Source: Phragmites australis
Taxonomy: Eukaryota > Streptophyta > Magnoliopsida > Poales > Poaceae
Direction of reading: 5' to 3'
Assembly (NCBI RefSeq): GCF_958298935.1
Contig: NC_084936.1
Location: forward strand, 255,501-319,500
DNA length: 64,000 nucleotides
Position 1 is the first letter of the stretch; the number at the start of each line of letters is the position of its first letter. Made by a program: the position numbers and the translations under genes. The notes under the pieces are model-generated. The model was not told the origin of the DNA. It worked only from the letters and a program-made list of their open reading frames with translations, and ran no database searches. Below are positions 12,001 to 23,129 of this stretch, one piece after another.

Positions 12001-13123
12001 AGCTTGCATAAAGTAAATTGAAAAAAAGCTTGGTATATGCACGTTGTAAAAAGTAATTGCTTATTTGTCTTAGATATTCATCTTTTAAAGCTCTATTAGT
12101 ACAAGTCCGTGGGCAAAGGGCAGACATCTGACATCAAATGAAAAAAAAAAGGCTTCGTGTAGCATGTGTGAAGTGTCAAAAGCCGTTCTTTTGGGTGCTG
12201 CGCAGCCTTCCATTTGTGGATCTTGGTGATAATATTCCTCCGAAAGACAAAAGGTGCAGTGGATCGAGGAGATCCTACCTCTAACTTAACAATGGCAGGT
12301 GAAAATCAAGCAGAACAACGGCTAGGAAAACGATTGTGGAGATGTGCAAGTATAGTCTGAACAGAAAACAAGGCCTAGGCTTTGTTGAGTAAAGAAAGGT
12401 TCACTAGATTTGCACTGAGTCCATTAGTTTAGGAGAGTATGAGTTTTGTAGCTGCAGGAGTAGAAGAAGGTGGTGGTGAGGTTCGAGATGAGATTAAGCA
12501 AAGAGACAGGTGAAGCAGATGAGTAAGAGTATGTATCAATCATCCAATGACAGGTCAAGACAAGCATTACAGTGGAAAGGGCGTGACCGTGTGAGTGTGA
12601 CGCACGTTACGGTGAGCCCCACAGGCAGCCGGCCCCGCCGGCGGTGGCGCCCTGGTGGGACGGGACGGTAAGGAAGAAATGCACTAGGGCGAAGGCGGGG
12701 AGTACCTTGAGCTGTGCGGTGACGGTGTCCTCCTGGTTGGTCGGGCTGATGATGGCGGCGCCGGTGGCGGAGGCGGCGCCGGCGAGGGCGTAGGAGTTGT
12801 GCGTCGTCAGCCACGAGTAGTTGTTGAACGGCAGACCGGTGCCCTGCAATGGAGTCCATGGGCAGACCGGTGCGTCGTCAGCAGCGGAGGAGAGGAGCAT
12901 GGCTGGATTGGATTGGAGGAAGGAAGGAACATACGTGGGTGGCGGGGTCGATGGGCCTGGCGCGCGTGCAGATTTTGGCGCCGCCGGAGCCGCAGGCGCT
13001 GCAGTGCAGCCCCGCGCCGCAGCCGCCGTCCGAGGAGCACGTGTCGCCCACCTGCGCCGCGGCCGCAGGCGCGAACAGCAGAGCGGCGACGGTCGCCAAG
13101 AGCAGCAGCAGCCGTTGCGCCAT
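9088..13123 (-). CDS. PLC-like phosphodiesterase (PI-PLC X domain), secreted and probably GPI-anchored, 407 aa
   Basis: Seven exons on the minus strand (12935-13123, 12706-12843, 10497-10595, 10097-10397, 9780-10003, 9590-9676, 9088-9273) sum to 1,224 nt with intact GT-AG borders. Residues 1-23 form a signal peptide ([20 protein letters not shown]), followed by a short Cys-rich stretch. The X domain begins at [17 protein letters not shown] with the first catalytic-type His at residue 78; the second is in [10 protein letters not shown] at residue 130. [17 protein letters not shown] and [10 protein letters not shown] follow. The C-terminus is a Pro-rich linker, a small-residue stretch and a hydrophobic tail ([17 protein letters not shown]) typical of a GPI-attachment signal. 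Plant homologues are extracellular proteins of uncertain activity. The 2.1-kb second intron holds a recent tandem duplication. The gene appears intact. Confidence 0.93.
11515..11810. repeat. 145-bp tandem duplication in a PLC-like gene intron
   Basis: Bases 11515-11659 recur at 11666-11810 with a 151-base offset. I found a single mismatch (tagctgttga against tagcagttga). No target-site duplication or terminal repeat is seen, so this is a simple, recent local duplication. Confidence 0.85.
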
Positions 13124-13921
13124 AGATGCGATGGGTCGTACTGGTTGCTAGGCAGGGCAAGGAAGGAGCAAGGCGATTAGGTGGATCTCAACAACTCCTC
13201 CGCTTTCAACGCGGTGAACAGCGAGAAACCGTGTACATGTTCCACCTCGATCCTTTGGAATCGCTTGCTCTCTTCAACCTCCAGACGCATGAAAAAACTT
13301 CTTTTTTTCCACCTGCCTTCCGTGTCTTTCCTAACATGCAGCCACCTGTAATCAAACACCTCTAGTATGCACGGCATCTGTATTGTATTACATCCATCTA
13401 TCTAGAACAGCTGAAATGTTCTTCGTCAGATGATAGCAACAGAGAACAGACTGTCTGACTTGTGTAATCCACATTGACGAAGCCAAAACCCGGGTTTGCC
13501 AAGTCAAATAAGCATTCCTGTCTGCCTGCCTGCCATGATCAGCAAGCGCCCACAGTCTGCGACCAGCTACCAACCAACCAAAAAAGAGTACCATTTCAGA
13601 CAACAATTAACGAGCACCTATACCATCTAGATCAGATCAATTCTCCAGTAAGAGTCGTATATAGCACACCAAAGTTGCCTCCAGATAAACATACGCATCT
13701 GCCTGCCTGTAACAATGGAAATCACATACAAACTGTACAAGGAAGGTGCCTTTGGACATCAGTACTTAAGATTCCTAGCAGACATTGCAAATTTGTACCC
13801 TATTTACACAACCAGCTTCCTCTCCACATCGCAACAGGCTTTAACTGGGATACAAGTACAACTCACAAGGGAAGCTTTGGAAGCGCAATGCTGTACTGAC
13901 AGTTCCCCAGAGGGTCGGACC
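13124..13921. other. intergenic between the PLC-like gene and the BTB pseudogene
   Basis: The first part is upstream of the minus-strand PLC-like gene and should contain its promoter. No further coding segment was recognised; open frames here lack motifs. Confidence 0.35.
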
Positions 13922-16313
13922 TCATATCGGCTTCCAAACACTGAGAACTTCTTGGAACATCTCCAGCATCAGCTCAGGATCGGCGTGGTGGAAGAAGCTG
14001 TGGATCTCATCTCACATCGTATATCTTCCCAAACACAAACAAGTAGGTAAGGCACCCTTTCTTCAGCCTCTCGAGCTGATACAGCCACAATACGTGAAGC
14101 CGCTCGAGGACGTTGCTAGAGTTTATATCCTCCGACAGGCTCTCCTCACAGCAGTCCTTGATGTCACTGATGCCACACTTATTCGCTGCAGCAAGCAGTG
14201 ACAGGCGGTGCTTGCAGAACTGGTCTTGCTTTATGGTCCTGTAGATGAGGCCAAGCAATGCTGAGCAGGACTCGAGGCACATGTCATTGATGCTGATCAT
14301 GGACGATTCCTTTTCCTTGATATCATGCACGAACATGCTCTCAAAGATGGGAGATCATGCTCAAGGATAGCCTTATGGACCTTGAGGACACCATCAGTCG
14401 TGTTGATGGTGACGTCCACATGGATAGATAGACTCCGTGAGCATGCGGGAAAGACATCTGAGAGGACTCTTACTAGCAATGTTCTGCCCCATGCCTTCAT
14501 TTGGCCAAATTGATGATGATGATTCAGTAGCCTGTGAGCACATTCGAAAATGTTAGCACATTTATTAGCACCAGGCAATGTTCTAACAGTAGGACTCCTG
14601 ATGATGAATCTTGCAAGTCATGGAAGTTTCTGCATAGAGGAGCCTATATAATGTTCTACAGTGATCTGAATAAAACTGGGGGGGGGGGGGGGTTACTTGC
14701 AATCACATCAGCTTGCCACACAAAGTCATCGCTGCTTCGGAGAAGATGCTCCAGCACTGTCAGAAAAAAGGGTAAGAATCTAAGAACAGTGATGTTCACA
14801 GCGCCTGAGAGAATTATCAGCAAAGTTCACCCAAGTCTTTACACCACCAGCAAGGAGACCAGAGAATAATAACAGAAATGAATGGCAGACATGTCGCAAT
14901 GAAACCCATCAGGCTAGGCTCTTAAATGCTGGATAGCATCAAGGTATGAACAATTGAACAGTCCTTTTTTCTTTTCAGAAACTCAGGGGGAGAGTCTCCC
15001 CAACTTTTTCATTGATAACAAAAAACAGTCCGTCAAATAGAAGTTGGAATTAGAGACTTGCGGGAATCTGGCCAGGCTAGGAGAGTAGGAAGGCCTGCCA
15101 GACAGATGGAATATGAACACTTCATTCATATTTATGAAGGATGCAACTATGCAAGTGCAACCAACACCAAAATATAATCACCATATTTTCTGGGTTATGA
15201 GCTGCCTCAAGATTCCACATACTCAATACTCCTTCACAATGACACAATCACAGTACGCATTTCTTATTCTTCACGAAGTAGCAGAACAAAGCTGTTTACT
15301 GGATCAGTGAGCTTCAAATTACTTTCTGACTAGCAATTATTTAGAGCCTCGGAATGTTCCCCCCCAAAGTAAATTTGAAGAGCGTCCTCATCTGACTATA
15401 CTTTCAGCTTCTCCGAATTGGCTTATTCTCGGTAGTTCTTAAGGTTCACATGACATTATTAAGTGAGATTCACTGGGCAGAGATGACAGTGGATAACAAA
15501 AATTATCTTGAAACCTACATTTTCTATCTACTTGTTGCCTAAAGGAATTTCATGACCGGAATTAGAATATGACCGCTCTAGTCAAAACAGCCGTCATCAA
15601 AACGATGAGCTAATCAAGCAAATATTGCTGTGTACCCTAAAGATGGGCACTCACTCTACGGATTACTAGTATACCGATACAAGAACCGCACTGCTGAGCT
15701 ACAAATGCAGCAGCAAGCAAAGGTTCAACCTTTACCCATCAGAACTGATGCGGTGAACAGCTCAGTTATCCAGCCAGCTAAGAAGCATACCAGGGGAGAC
15801 GCAGGAGCGGCGTGGCGGGCCGGCCCAAGAGACACGCGGCACGACGAGCGGTGGCTGCTCCTTGGCCAGTCGGCCGGGCTCCGGGAAGAGCCGCACGTAT
15901 ATGGAATGGCTCTTCTCCACCGACAGGTACCTAGAGTAATTTTCACTACGAATGAGAAAGAATTGACAGCAACCAGAGCTGGGTGAGTCTAATCAAAGTG
16001 TTACGACATCAAGATTTCCAACCTAGTGGCACCCAAAACCTTTGGAATTGCACGGATTTGTAGCGAATGGGCGGGGATTTGGTGGGACTATGGCACGGGG
16101 CTTGGAAAGGTGGGAGCTTGGAGGGGATGAACTCGGTGGGTGAAGTGATGGATCGATAGTAGTGTGCAGGCAGTTACCAATTCCAGATGCCAAGCTTGAA
16201 GGGGTCGGAGCGGCGGTGGGAGCAGGGGCCGAAGGTGTCGATGCGCCAGGCGGGAGATGGTCTCCACGCCGGAGTCCGGCCTGCACAGGCCACCGCCGCT
16301 CATCGTGGCGTCG
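13922..16313 (-). pseudogene. BTB/POZ domain protein (At1g21780-type) with MATH-like N-terminus, frameshifted
   Basis: The exon skeleton survives on the minus strand: 16178-16313 (start MSGGGLCRPDSGVETISRL), about 15791-15932 (YLSVEKSHSIYVRLFPEPGR), an exon near 14703-14755 (VLEHLLRSSDDFVWQAD) and the BTB exon 13922-14541. The last holds SIWPNEGMGQNIASK, VTINTTDGVLKVHKAIL, SMFVHDIKEKESSM, LLAAANKCGISDIKDCCEES, then the C-terminus ELMLEMFQEVLSVWKPI and a stop. These pieces follow the order of the Arabidopsis homologue but not one frame. Exon 1 lost 8 bases inside a GGCGC repeat. Extra bases sit between TESI and DVTINTT, one base is missing before IFESMFVHD, and two are missing after GKIYDVR. 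The exon for FTIDVEFLDLKI is not found. Intact relatives are candidate CUL3-ligase adaptors. No functional protein is possible unless the sequence is full of errors, which its clean neighbours argue against. Confidence 0.87.
14675..14692. repeat. poly-G run
   Basis: An uninterrupted run of about 15 G (aaactggggg...gttac) in an intron of the BTB pseudogene. It could form G-quadruplex structure and is prone to sequencing length errors. Confidence 0.8.
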
Positions 16314-16439
16314 CCGAACGGCAAAGGGGTGCCGTGCCGCCCAGCGAGTGTCAGCACTCAGAAGGGTGAGGACTGACGATGCCTCGGTGCATCTTTTGGC
16401 CTGGCCCTCATCGACTCGGAATCGGATAGGCACGCTACC

Positions 16440-16489
16440 TGATGCTGATGCTGATGCTGATGCTGAACTCTCTCTCTCTCTCTCTCTCA
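16440..16489. repeat. microsatellites (GATGCT)n and (CT)n
   Basis: About four GATGCT units run into about eleven CT units, just upstream of the start of the BTB pseudogene. Confidence 0.85.
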
Positions 16490-16559
16490 TGACATGGTTT
16501 CTTTATCACCTCCCCAATCTTGTTGTAACGAAAACGTCTTAGAACTAAAAGAAGAAGAT

Positions 16560-17182
16560 CGTATTAAAATGCTGATTTTCAGAAGGACGAGCTTCCCTAA
16601 CCAACTTGAAGCTTCCGTGCCTAAATATGTATCCCTTATATATATAGGTCACCTTATTTAATGTATTAGCCAATTTAAACTTGTCGAAACAGTCTCCATA
16701 CATCTATATTTTTATCAGAAAAATTCATTATTTCTTTATCAGAAAAATTCATTCCGAGACCAAAAATCCAATAACAGAAAAATCCCTATTTCTCAATGAA
16801 AAAACTCATTCCAAGACTGAAAAACCAACTATCAGAAAGTCACCATCCCTAAAACCAGAAAAAAAAACCATTCTGAGACGAAAAAACTTCTCCTGGCCAT
16901 AAAAATAGTGTAGTTCATAAAAAAAAATTTACGGTTGTGAACATGGATTTGCTTGGTTTGGTGGCCAACATGCTAAATAACTTATTTAGTGTGTTGGGTA
17001 TTAAATAGGAGTTCTCTTTATGACAGTGAAAGAAATAGAGACTCTCCATACATCTATGTCTACTTGTATTTTTGTATTTGCATCTACTATGTTGATCGTG
17101 AGAGACGGAGATGAAAATATCCTAACAGAAAATATCCTAACAGCAACGTGCATATATATTTCAAACTCAAATTCAAGCTATA
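16560..17182. other. AT-rich stretch with imperfect short repeats
   Basis: Variants of cagaaaaattcattcc recur irregularly between about 16715 and 16880. No gene is seen. Confidence 0.35.
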
Positions 17183-17570
17183 CTAGCTAAATGCCCATGT
17201 GTTTTGCAACGAAAATATAAATATTAAAGATGGTAACATCAAGAATAAACTCAATGTATGGAGATGTGGATGAGTCATGGGAGTGTCACCGAATAAATAC
17301 GTCGGGAGTGATATCATAGTTTTATTTTAGATGTGATCTGAAAAAAAAAGATGAGATTATCTGTTAATTTTTCTCCTAATTTATTCATTTATTTTCATCA
17401 TTAGTAAAATGAGTCACATATACATAGCCATTAACGAGGTGGATAAGCTGAAGGACAAAGATAGATGATAAAAGTGGATAAATTATTCGAATTTTAAAAA
17501 AAATTATTAGATTGAAGAAGAGTATGGGAAGATGTGACGCGAGAACAACTCATGTTTTAAATAATAGAGA
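17183..17570 (-). mobile_element. small non-autonomous Helitron
   Basis: Read on the minus strand, the 388-bp segment begins TCTCTATTATTTAAAAC directly after an A and ends in CTAG directly before a T. A CGTTGCAAAACACATGGGC hairpin-like stretch lies some 10 bases inside the end. These are the hallmarks of grass Helitrons, which insert between A and T without target duplication. No coding content. The much larger element at 30920-34179 has the same type of ends. Confidence 0.72.
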
Positions 17571-17850
17571 TATATAATTGCTCTTGTTGGCCGAAATCTT
17601 GCAGAAATCCAAATACCCGTGTGGCTCACTTTTAGTTCAAAGTCTGAAGTGCTAACCACTACACACCATGGAACCAATCCACCATTAGCATCAATAAACT
17701 ACCTATACTAGGTAACTCTGGTACTTTAAGTATGCACTATATCAAACATATAAGGCAAACACTGGATGAAATATGTGATGGAATAAAGGTAGCATCATGC
17801 TTATATAGCCAAGAGAAACATCATGCTATGCATGCATCGCCAGGAACAAC

Positions 17851-18418
17851 ATTACAAAAGATGAATAGTCAGTAAGTGATGTGATATGAAGGAGCACTGG
17901 ATATAGCAAATTAATGTGACATGAATGAACACTGGATGCTGTAGGTTCATCAATATGCACTGGCGTGAACACATGAGGCTTCTTTGTCGTCTGGTTATTG
18001 TTTTCTTCTCCGTCTGACACGCTATCAAGAATTAGTGACATTAGTATGTACTGCGTTAGTTGTGCCTCCTGTGCATGCATAATATTATATTGCATCATTA
18101 AATCCTCTCATGGATGCAAGCTGTGCAAGGCTGCTAAGTCCTCCTTCACGCTCTCTCTCCTTTGTCTGTTCTCACGTACACTAATATTATAAGGAGTCTA
18201 ACGTGGCTATGCTCGGAGTGATATGGAGCATTGGATATAGCAAATTAATGTGACATGAAGTAACACAGGATGCGACAGGTTCATGAATACTCACTGTCTT
18301 GAGCAGTAGCTTCATCAATGTGCATTGGTATGTGCGTGAACACATGAGGCTTCTTTGTTGTCTGGTTATTGTTCCTTCATGTCAAACGATCACTTACTGA
18401 CTATTCATCTTTTGTAAT
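17851..18418. mobile_element. 568-bp element with 30-bp perfect inverted repeats and internal duplication
   Basis: Bases 17851-17880 (attacaaaagatgaatagtc...) are repeated perfectly in inverse orientation at 18389-18418. Inside are two diverged direct copies of a roughly 130-base unit (about 17885-18010 and 18222-18372) containing ggatatagcaaattaatgtg and acacatgaggcttctttg. No open frame is meaningful. It looks like a foldback or MITE-type element; the family is not known to me. Confidence 0.6.
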
Positions 18419-19820
18419 ATTATGTATGAAATGGAACACTGTCTCGGACATGAAGAAACACTGAATATCGCTAAGCATTTAGAATGACCTTCATCTAGAC
18501 TATCCAAAAGATACCAAACGAAGAAACTAAAATAGACTAACGTGGATACGCTCGGAGGCCGCTGAGACGGTGGGGACTAATACTTCTAATATTTGATTTG
18601 CCAAAGCTACAAAAATGGGCCCAAATTCTCATGTAAAACCAAGCCCATGATTGGTAATAATGTGGTCCAGCATGGTCTTCAGCCCAACATGCTTTTACTT
18701 TGAAAAGGTAATGTGTGAATTAAGCAGTTAATTCTATCAAAAGCCATAAGTAAATTTTGTGATATAGCAATATATATATAGGATAAATTATATATATATA
18801 TATATATTCCTATATATATATGCTTCCTATATATATTCTAGAGAGGAAGGATAAACTATAATTTGGTGATGGCCTCTCCGAATAATTTCTTGTTATAATA
18901 ATTACATCGATCCTACAAGTTGTGAGTGAAGGTGCCCATACAAATTTCTTAGGATCAACGTTCTTGCTAATTTTCTTCTTTTTAGCTGATTACCTTTGAT
19001 TAATTATTCCAGTGCTGAGAAAATCATGATCATTATCCACTTGATATATCTCCATAAAATTAAATGTAGTGCGGACTTGTTTGTTTATTTGCTGCATGCT
19101 GAAACGATGGACGCATGCATCGGTACTATAAATAAATTCTATGCAAATCAACGGGACACATATATACAGTTATATATTTAAGCAAGTACAAGTACATATA
19201 TGGATCACAAAAAGATCGAAATCGATCATTACGTGAACGACCGTGTTATCATTGCAGTGCTAGTGGAAGACGCTGTCGATCGATCGGCTTCAATTTGTTG
19301 ATTCGTAGTGAAGACTTCAACTATGTTATATTTATTTTTAGCCTGAAACAAAAGTAACGACCATGGATGGATATATATACGTAACAACAAGTGCGATTTG
19401 TATCTATCATATGTCCTGTCCAATTTTATTATCCACACGTTTTTGTATTAATATCCCATATGACATTTTTGTGCTCACAAATTGAGCCGCATGAGTCACT
19501 TCAATTAATCAAATATGGTATATGAAAAATTAAACTAGAATACATATGAGACATGAAAAAGAATCACATCATCCGAAATATAACGGGAAATCATTTTTTT
19601 CCTGTACAGATCGAAACAAGTCGATAACAAGGGGGGAAATCGATAGTTTTGATATTGTGAATACAAGTTAATGTAGAAATCAAGATCTCAACTAAATTAA
19701 TGCTAGCTGAATCAGTTCCGAATCTCGATCGGTAGTGAAATGATCAATACACTCTACAAAATAGCTAGTCATCGTTAATACATATAATGAATCATGAATC
19801 CTGATGGATCAGATACATAT
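18419..19820. other. AT-rich intergenic region
   Basis: Contains a (TA)n-rich patch at about 18762-18835 and no supported gene. The part nearest 19820 is the downstream flank of the minus-strand NAC gene. Confidence 0.35.
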
Positions 19821-20824
19821 TCAGATGTCATTGTTTTTAGAGCAAGAAGGAGAAGACGGATGCTGATGGAAATTGAGCTGTGTGGACGGCAGCAGGCTGC
19901 TCAACAGGTTCCAATCGACGGCGGACGACGACTCCGCCGCGGAGGCTTGATCATAGCTCTGGCCACCGTCGACGCCGGCTGGGCTCTGGAGCGGCGGCAT
20001 GTCGGAGATGAACTGCACCTGCAGCTTGGACTCGGCCAAGCTGTGATCGTTCGGCGCCGGTGGTGCAGCTGCGGTGCTGCTCATGTTGGCGTAGTAGTAG
20101 CTGCTGGGCATGTTGGCGTAGCCGGCGGGATAGCTGCCGGCGTAGCAGCTGTGTCTCTGCTGTTGGCTGGGCATCGGCTTCTGGAACGCGCGGCACACCA
20201 CCCACCCTTCCTCCTGCACGGGCGCGTGCTCGTTGGATTGGAGGCGGTACTCGTGGATGATCCAGTCGGTCTTCCTGCTGTTGGGCGTGCGGCCGCGGTA
20301 GAAGACGAGCGTCTTCCTCATCCCGATGACACTGACGGCGACCGACCTGGAGGAGAGGACGGGCTTGTCCCTGCCGGTGGCCTTCCAGAAGCCGGCGGCG
20401 GTGGCGCGGTTGGTGCGCGTGCTGCTGGGGTACTTGCGGTCCTTGTAGCTGAAGAGGTAATACTCCGTCGGCTCCTCCTCCTGCCCCCCGGTTCCGGCAC
20501 TACCGCCGCCGTAGTAGCTGCACCTCTCTGTATGCATTATTATTGATCAAATTAAGAATCCATTCATGATTCGCGCATGCATGATCGATCGATCCAGTGC
20601 TACTGTGCTAGACGATGCATGATCGATATATAAAATTATAGATTCGACGAGTAACCTTGGAGATCCCATGGCTCGATCCTGTAGAGATCCACCTCGCGGA
20701 TGATGTCGAGGTCGATCTTCTGGGAGGCCACCTTCCTGGCGAGGTAGTACCCTACCAGCTCCTCCTCCGTCGGGTGGAACCTGAACCCTGGGGGTACGCA
20801 TGGTGCCTGATGCTGCTCATCCAT
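19821..20824 (-). CDS. NAC domain transcription factor, 291 aa
   Basis: Two exons, 20656-20824 and 19821-20527, joined by a GT-AG intron, give 876 nt. Residues about 10-165 form a complete NAC DNA-binding domain: [19 protein letters not shown] (A), [20 protein letters not shown] (B), [20 protein letters not shown] with [15 protein letters not shown] (C), [11 protein letters not shown] with DWIIHEYRL (D) and [13 protein letters not shown] (E). The [14 protein letters not shown] and [17 protein letters not shown] wording suggests the clade holding VND/NST/SMB-type factors, but I do not assign a paralogue. The C-terminal region is Ser/Ala/Tyr-rich and ends with [17 protein letters not shown], a Trp-containing motif of the activating-tail type. 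Many NAC genes have a further intron after GRDK; here that exon is continuous. The product is a nuclear DNA-binding regulator. The gene appears intact. Confidence 0.93.
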
Positions 20825-21554
20825 TGCTACGTAGTGGAGTACCTTGTAGGCCTAGGCGCCTGCCTAGCTGATGATCGATCGATGACGATGACGATGACGA
20901 TCAACACGCATGCATGCAAATTAAAAGATCTGGCCGGCCGGCTAGCTGGAGGGGCCAGAGGAAGATGAAACGCTGCTTGAAATATAGAGCTAGCAGCAGG
21001 GAAAGAAGCAAAGAACAAGGTAGACCTAATCAGTAGTTGCGCCATACTTATAGCCGTACCTATATCATCACATCACATATGATATTGGTATCATCTCGAT
21101 CGGATAGGAGGAAAAGAGGTGCCTACCATACCTACTAGTTAGTGTTTTAATCTGATTACAGACGACAGAGTACAGACATATGCCTGAAATTAAGTACAGT
21201 GATCGATCGATCGATCCATCTCTCAGCTAGCTAGCTTGTGGCATACCAAAGTAGCTAGGAACGAAGAATATCTAAGATCAACATGGAAATTAAGATGCAA
21301 AAGGGTACCGTATGGCGGCTAGCTAGTTTGTGGAGGGTACGTGCAGTGTGTGAATTGAAGAATCGAAGCTAGCTTTTCTGGAACGGAAGGTAGATCTAGT
21401 ATATCCATGTTCCTTGGAGTGCACTTCAATTCAGGCCAGGCAAATCTCACTCACTCTCGCATCCGCTAGCTGTCATATATACATCTAGGCTCTAGCACCT
21501 ATCATACTACTGGTAGTACTGGTACATATACATATACATATACACACATACATA
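20825..21554 (-). promoter_or_regulatory. NAC upstream region
   Basis: 730 bases separate the NAC start codon from the CACTA element. On the minus strand a TATA-like CTATAAGTATGG lies near 21042-21055. The region is rich in GATCGATC and CTAGCTAG words. The promoter assignment is inferred from position. Confidence 0.4.
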
Positions 21555-21572
21555 CACTACCGGAGACGGCTT

Positions 21573-21958
21573 CTTTGCCGAGTGTCCCAGACTTTGCCGC
21601 GTGCTTTTTATCGGGCACTCGGCAAAGAGGCTATTTGCCGAGTGCCAGAGAGAAAGAACTCGGCAAACATCTGGCACTCGGCAAAGAGGCTCTTTGCCGA
21701 GTGTCATTTTTTGACACTCGGCAAACCCTATTTTTTCACTTTTGAGCAAGTTCGTGGAGGCTATTTGCCGAGTGCCAGAGAGAAAGAACTCGGCAAAGAG
21801 GCAATTTGCCGAGTGTCATTTTTTGACACTCGGCAAACCCTATTTTTTCACTTTTGAGCAAGTTCGTGGAGGCTATTTGCCGAGTGCCAGAGAGAAAGAA
21901 CTCGGCAAAGAGGCTCCTTTGCCGAGTGTCATTTTTTGACACTCGGCAAACCCTAATT
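21573..21958. repeat. left subterminal CACTCGGCAAA/TTTGCCGAGTG array of the CACTA element
   Basis: More than a dozen copies of TTTGCCGAGTG or CACTCGGCAAA in alternating orientation. They sit in near-identical units of about 110 bases that also contain ttttttgacactcggc and cttttgagcaagttcgtgga. In En/Spm-type elements such subterminal motifs bind the TNPA-type protein. Confidence 0.88.
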
Positions 21959-22925
21959 GTTTTTTCACTTTTGACCTCCAAACTTTTTCTGCAGTCCTCA
22001 TACAATACCTGGTACTCCATATTCCAATGTGGCACATTTCTCGGACTTTTTCTATATTTCTTTAATTTATTTCAATTAATTGAATTTTCTTGGATAATTC
22101 AAATTATAACTGCTAGTCATTCGAATAATGAAAAAAAATGAATGGAAAAATGATATTCATGTTATTTAGTATAATGTGAGGCCGTATCCAGGAACAGACC
22201 ACAAATTGCGAACATCTTGTTCACGAAACATGACCACGAACTTGCGGGCGAGTTGTTTTTAAATTGTATAAAAAGCAAACGAAGTCCGAAAATCATGAAA
22301 CTTGTCAAGATGTAATGATATCATATGTGGAGGCTGTGATAAAAATTTGAGAAGGTTTTGCACAAGTTATCACGTACGATGCTTGTAACCGTTGCAAACC
22401 AAAAAAGTTTATCCAGGTTTCTTCGGAGATTCTTCGGTTTGCAAGCATCGTACGTGACAACTTGCGCAAAACCTTCTCAAATTTTTATCACAGCCTTCAC
22501 ATATGATATCATTACATCTTGACAAGTTTCATGATTTTCGGACTTCGTTTGCTTTTTATACAATTTAAAAACAACTCGCCCGCAAGTTCGTGGTCATGTT
22601 TCGTGAACAAGATGTTCGCAATTTGTGGTCTGTTCCTGGATACGGCCTCACATTATACTAAATAACATGAATATCATTTTTCCATTCATTTTTTTCATTA
22701 TTCGAATGACTATCAGTTATAATTTGAATTATCCAAGAAAATTCAATTAATTGAAATAAATTAAAGAAATATAGAAAAAGTCCGATAAATGTGCCACATT
22801 GGAACATGGAGTACCAGGTATTGTATGAGGTCTGCAGAAAAAGTTTGGAGGTCAAAAGTGAAAAAACAATTAGGGTTTGCCGAGTGTCAAAAAATGACAC
22901 TCGGCAACGGAGCCTCTTTGCCGAG
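21901..22925. repeat. 1-kb palindrome inside the CACTA element
   Basis: The left arm 21901-22400 is matched by an inverted right arm 22436-22925, centred near 22413, with a spacer of about 35 bases. The arms stay aligned end to end with few differences, such as a 9-base insertion (taaccgttg) in the left arm near the spacer. The outer arm ends contain the CACTCGGCAAA motifs, so the right arm is an inverted duplication of the element's own subterminal region. Confidence 0.9.
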
Positions 22926-23129
22926 TGCCAGGACGTCTGGCACTCGGCAAAGAATTTCAATTTTTTTTTAAAAAACCCCTCTTTGCCGAGGGCCAGATCG
23001 GGGGCACTCGGCAAAGATTTTTAATTTTTTTTAAAGAAAACCCCTCTTTGCCGAGTGCCAGATCGGGGGCACTCGGCAAAGGGGGGATTTAACCCCCGGC
23101 CGGCCCACGCACCGCACACACGTAAAACC

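Noticed and set aside
19794..20546. 250-codon plus-strand open frame
   Set aside because: Antisense shadow of the NAC second exon; no domain, while the minus strand encodes a complete NAC domain.
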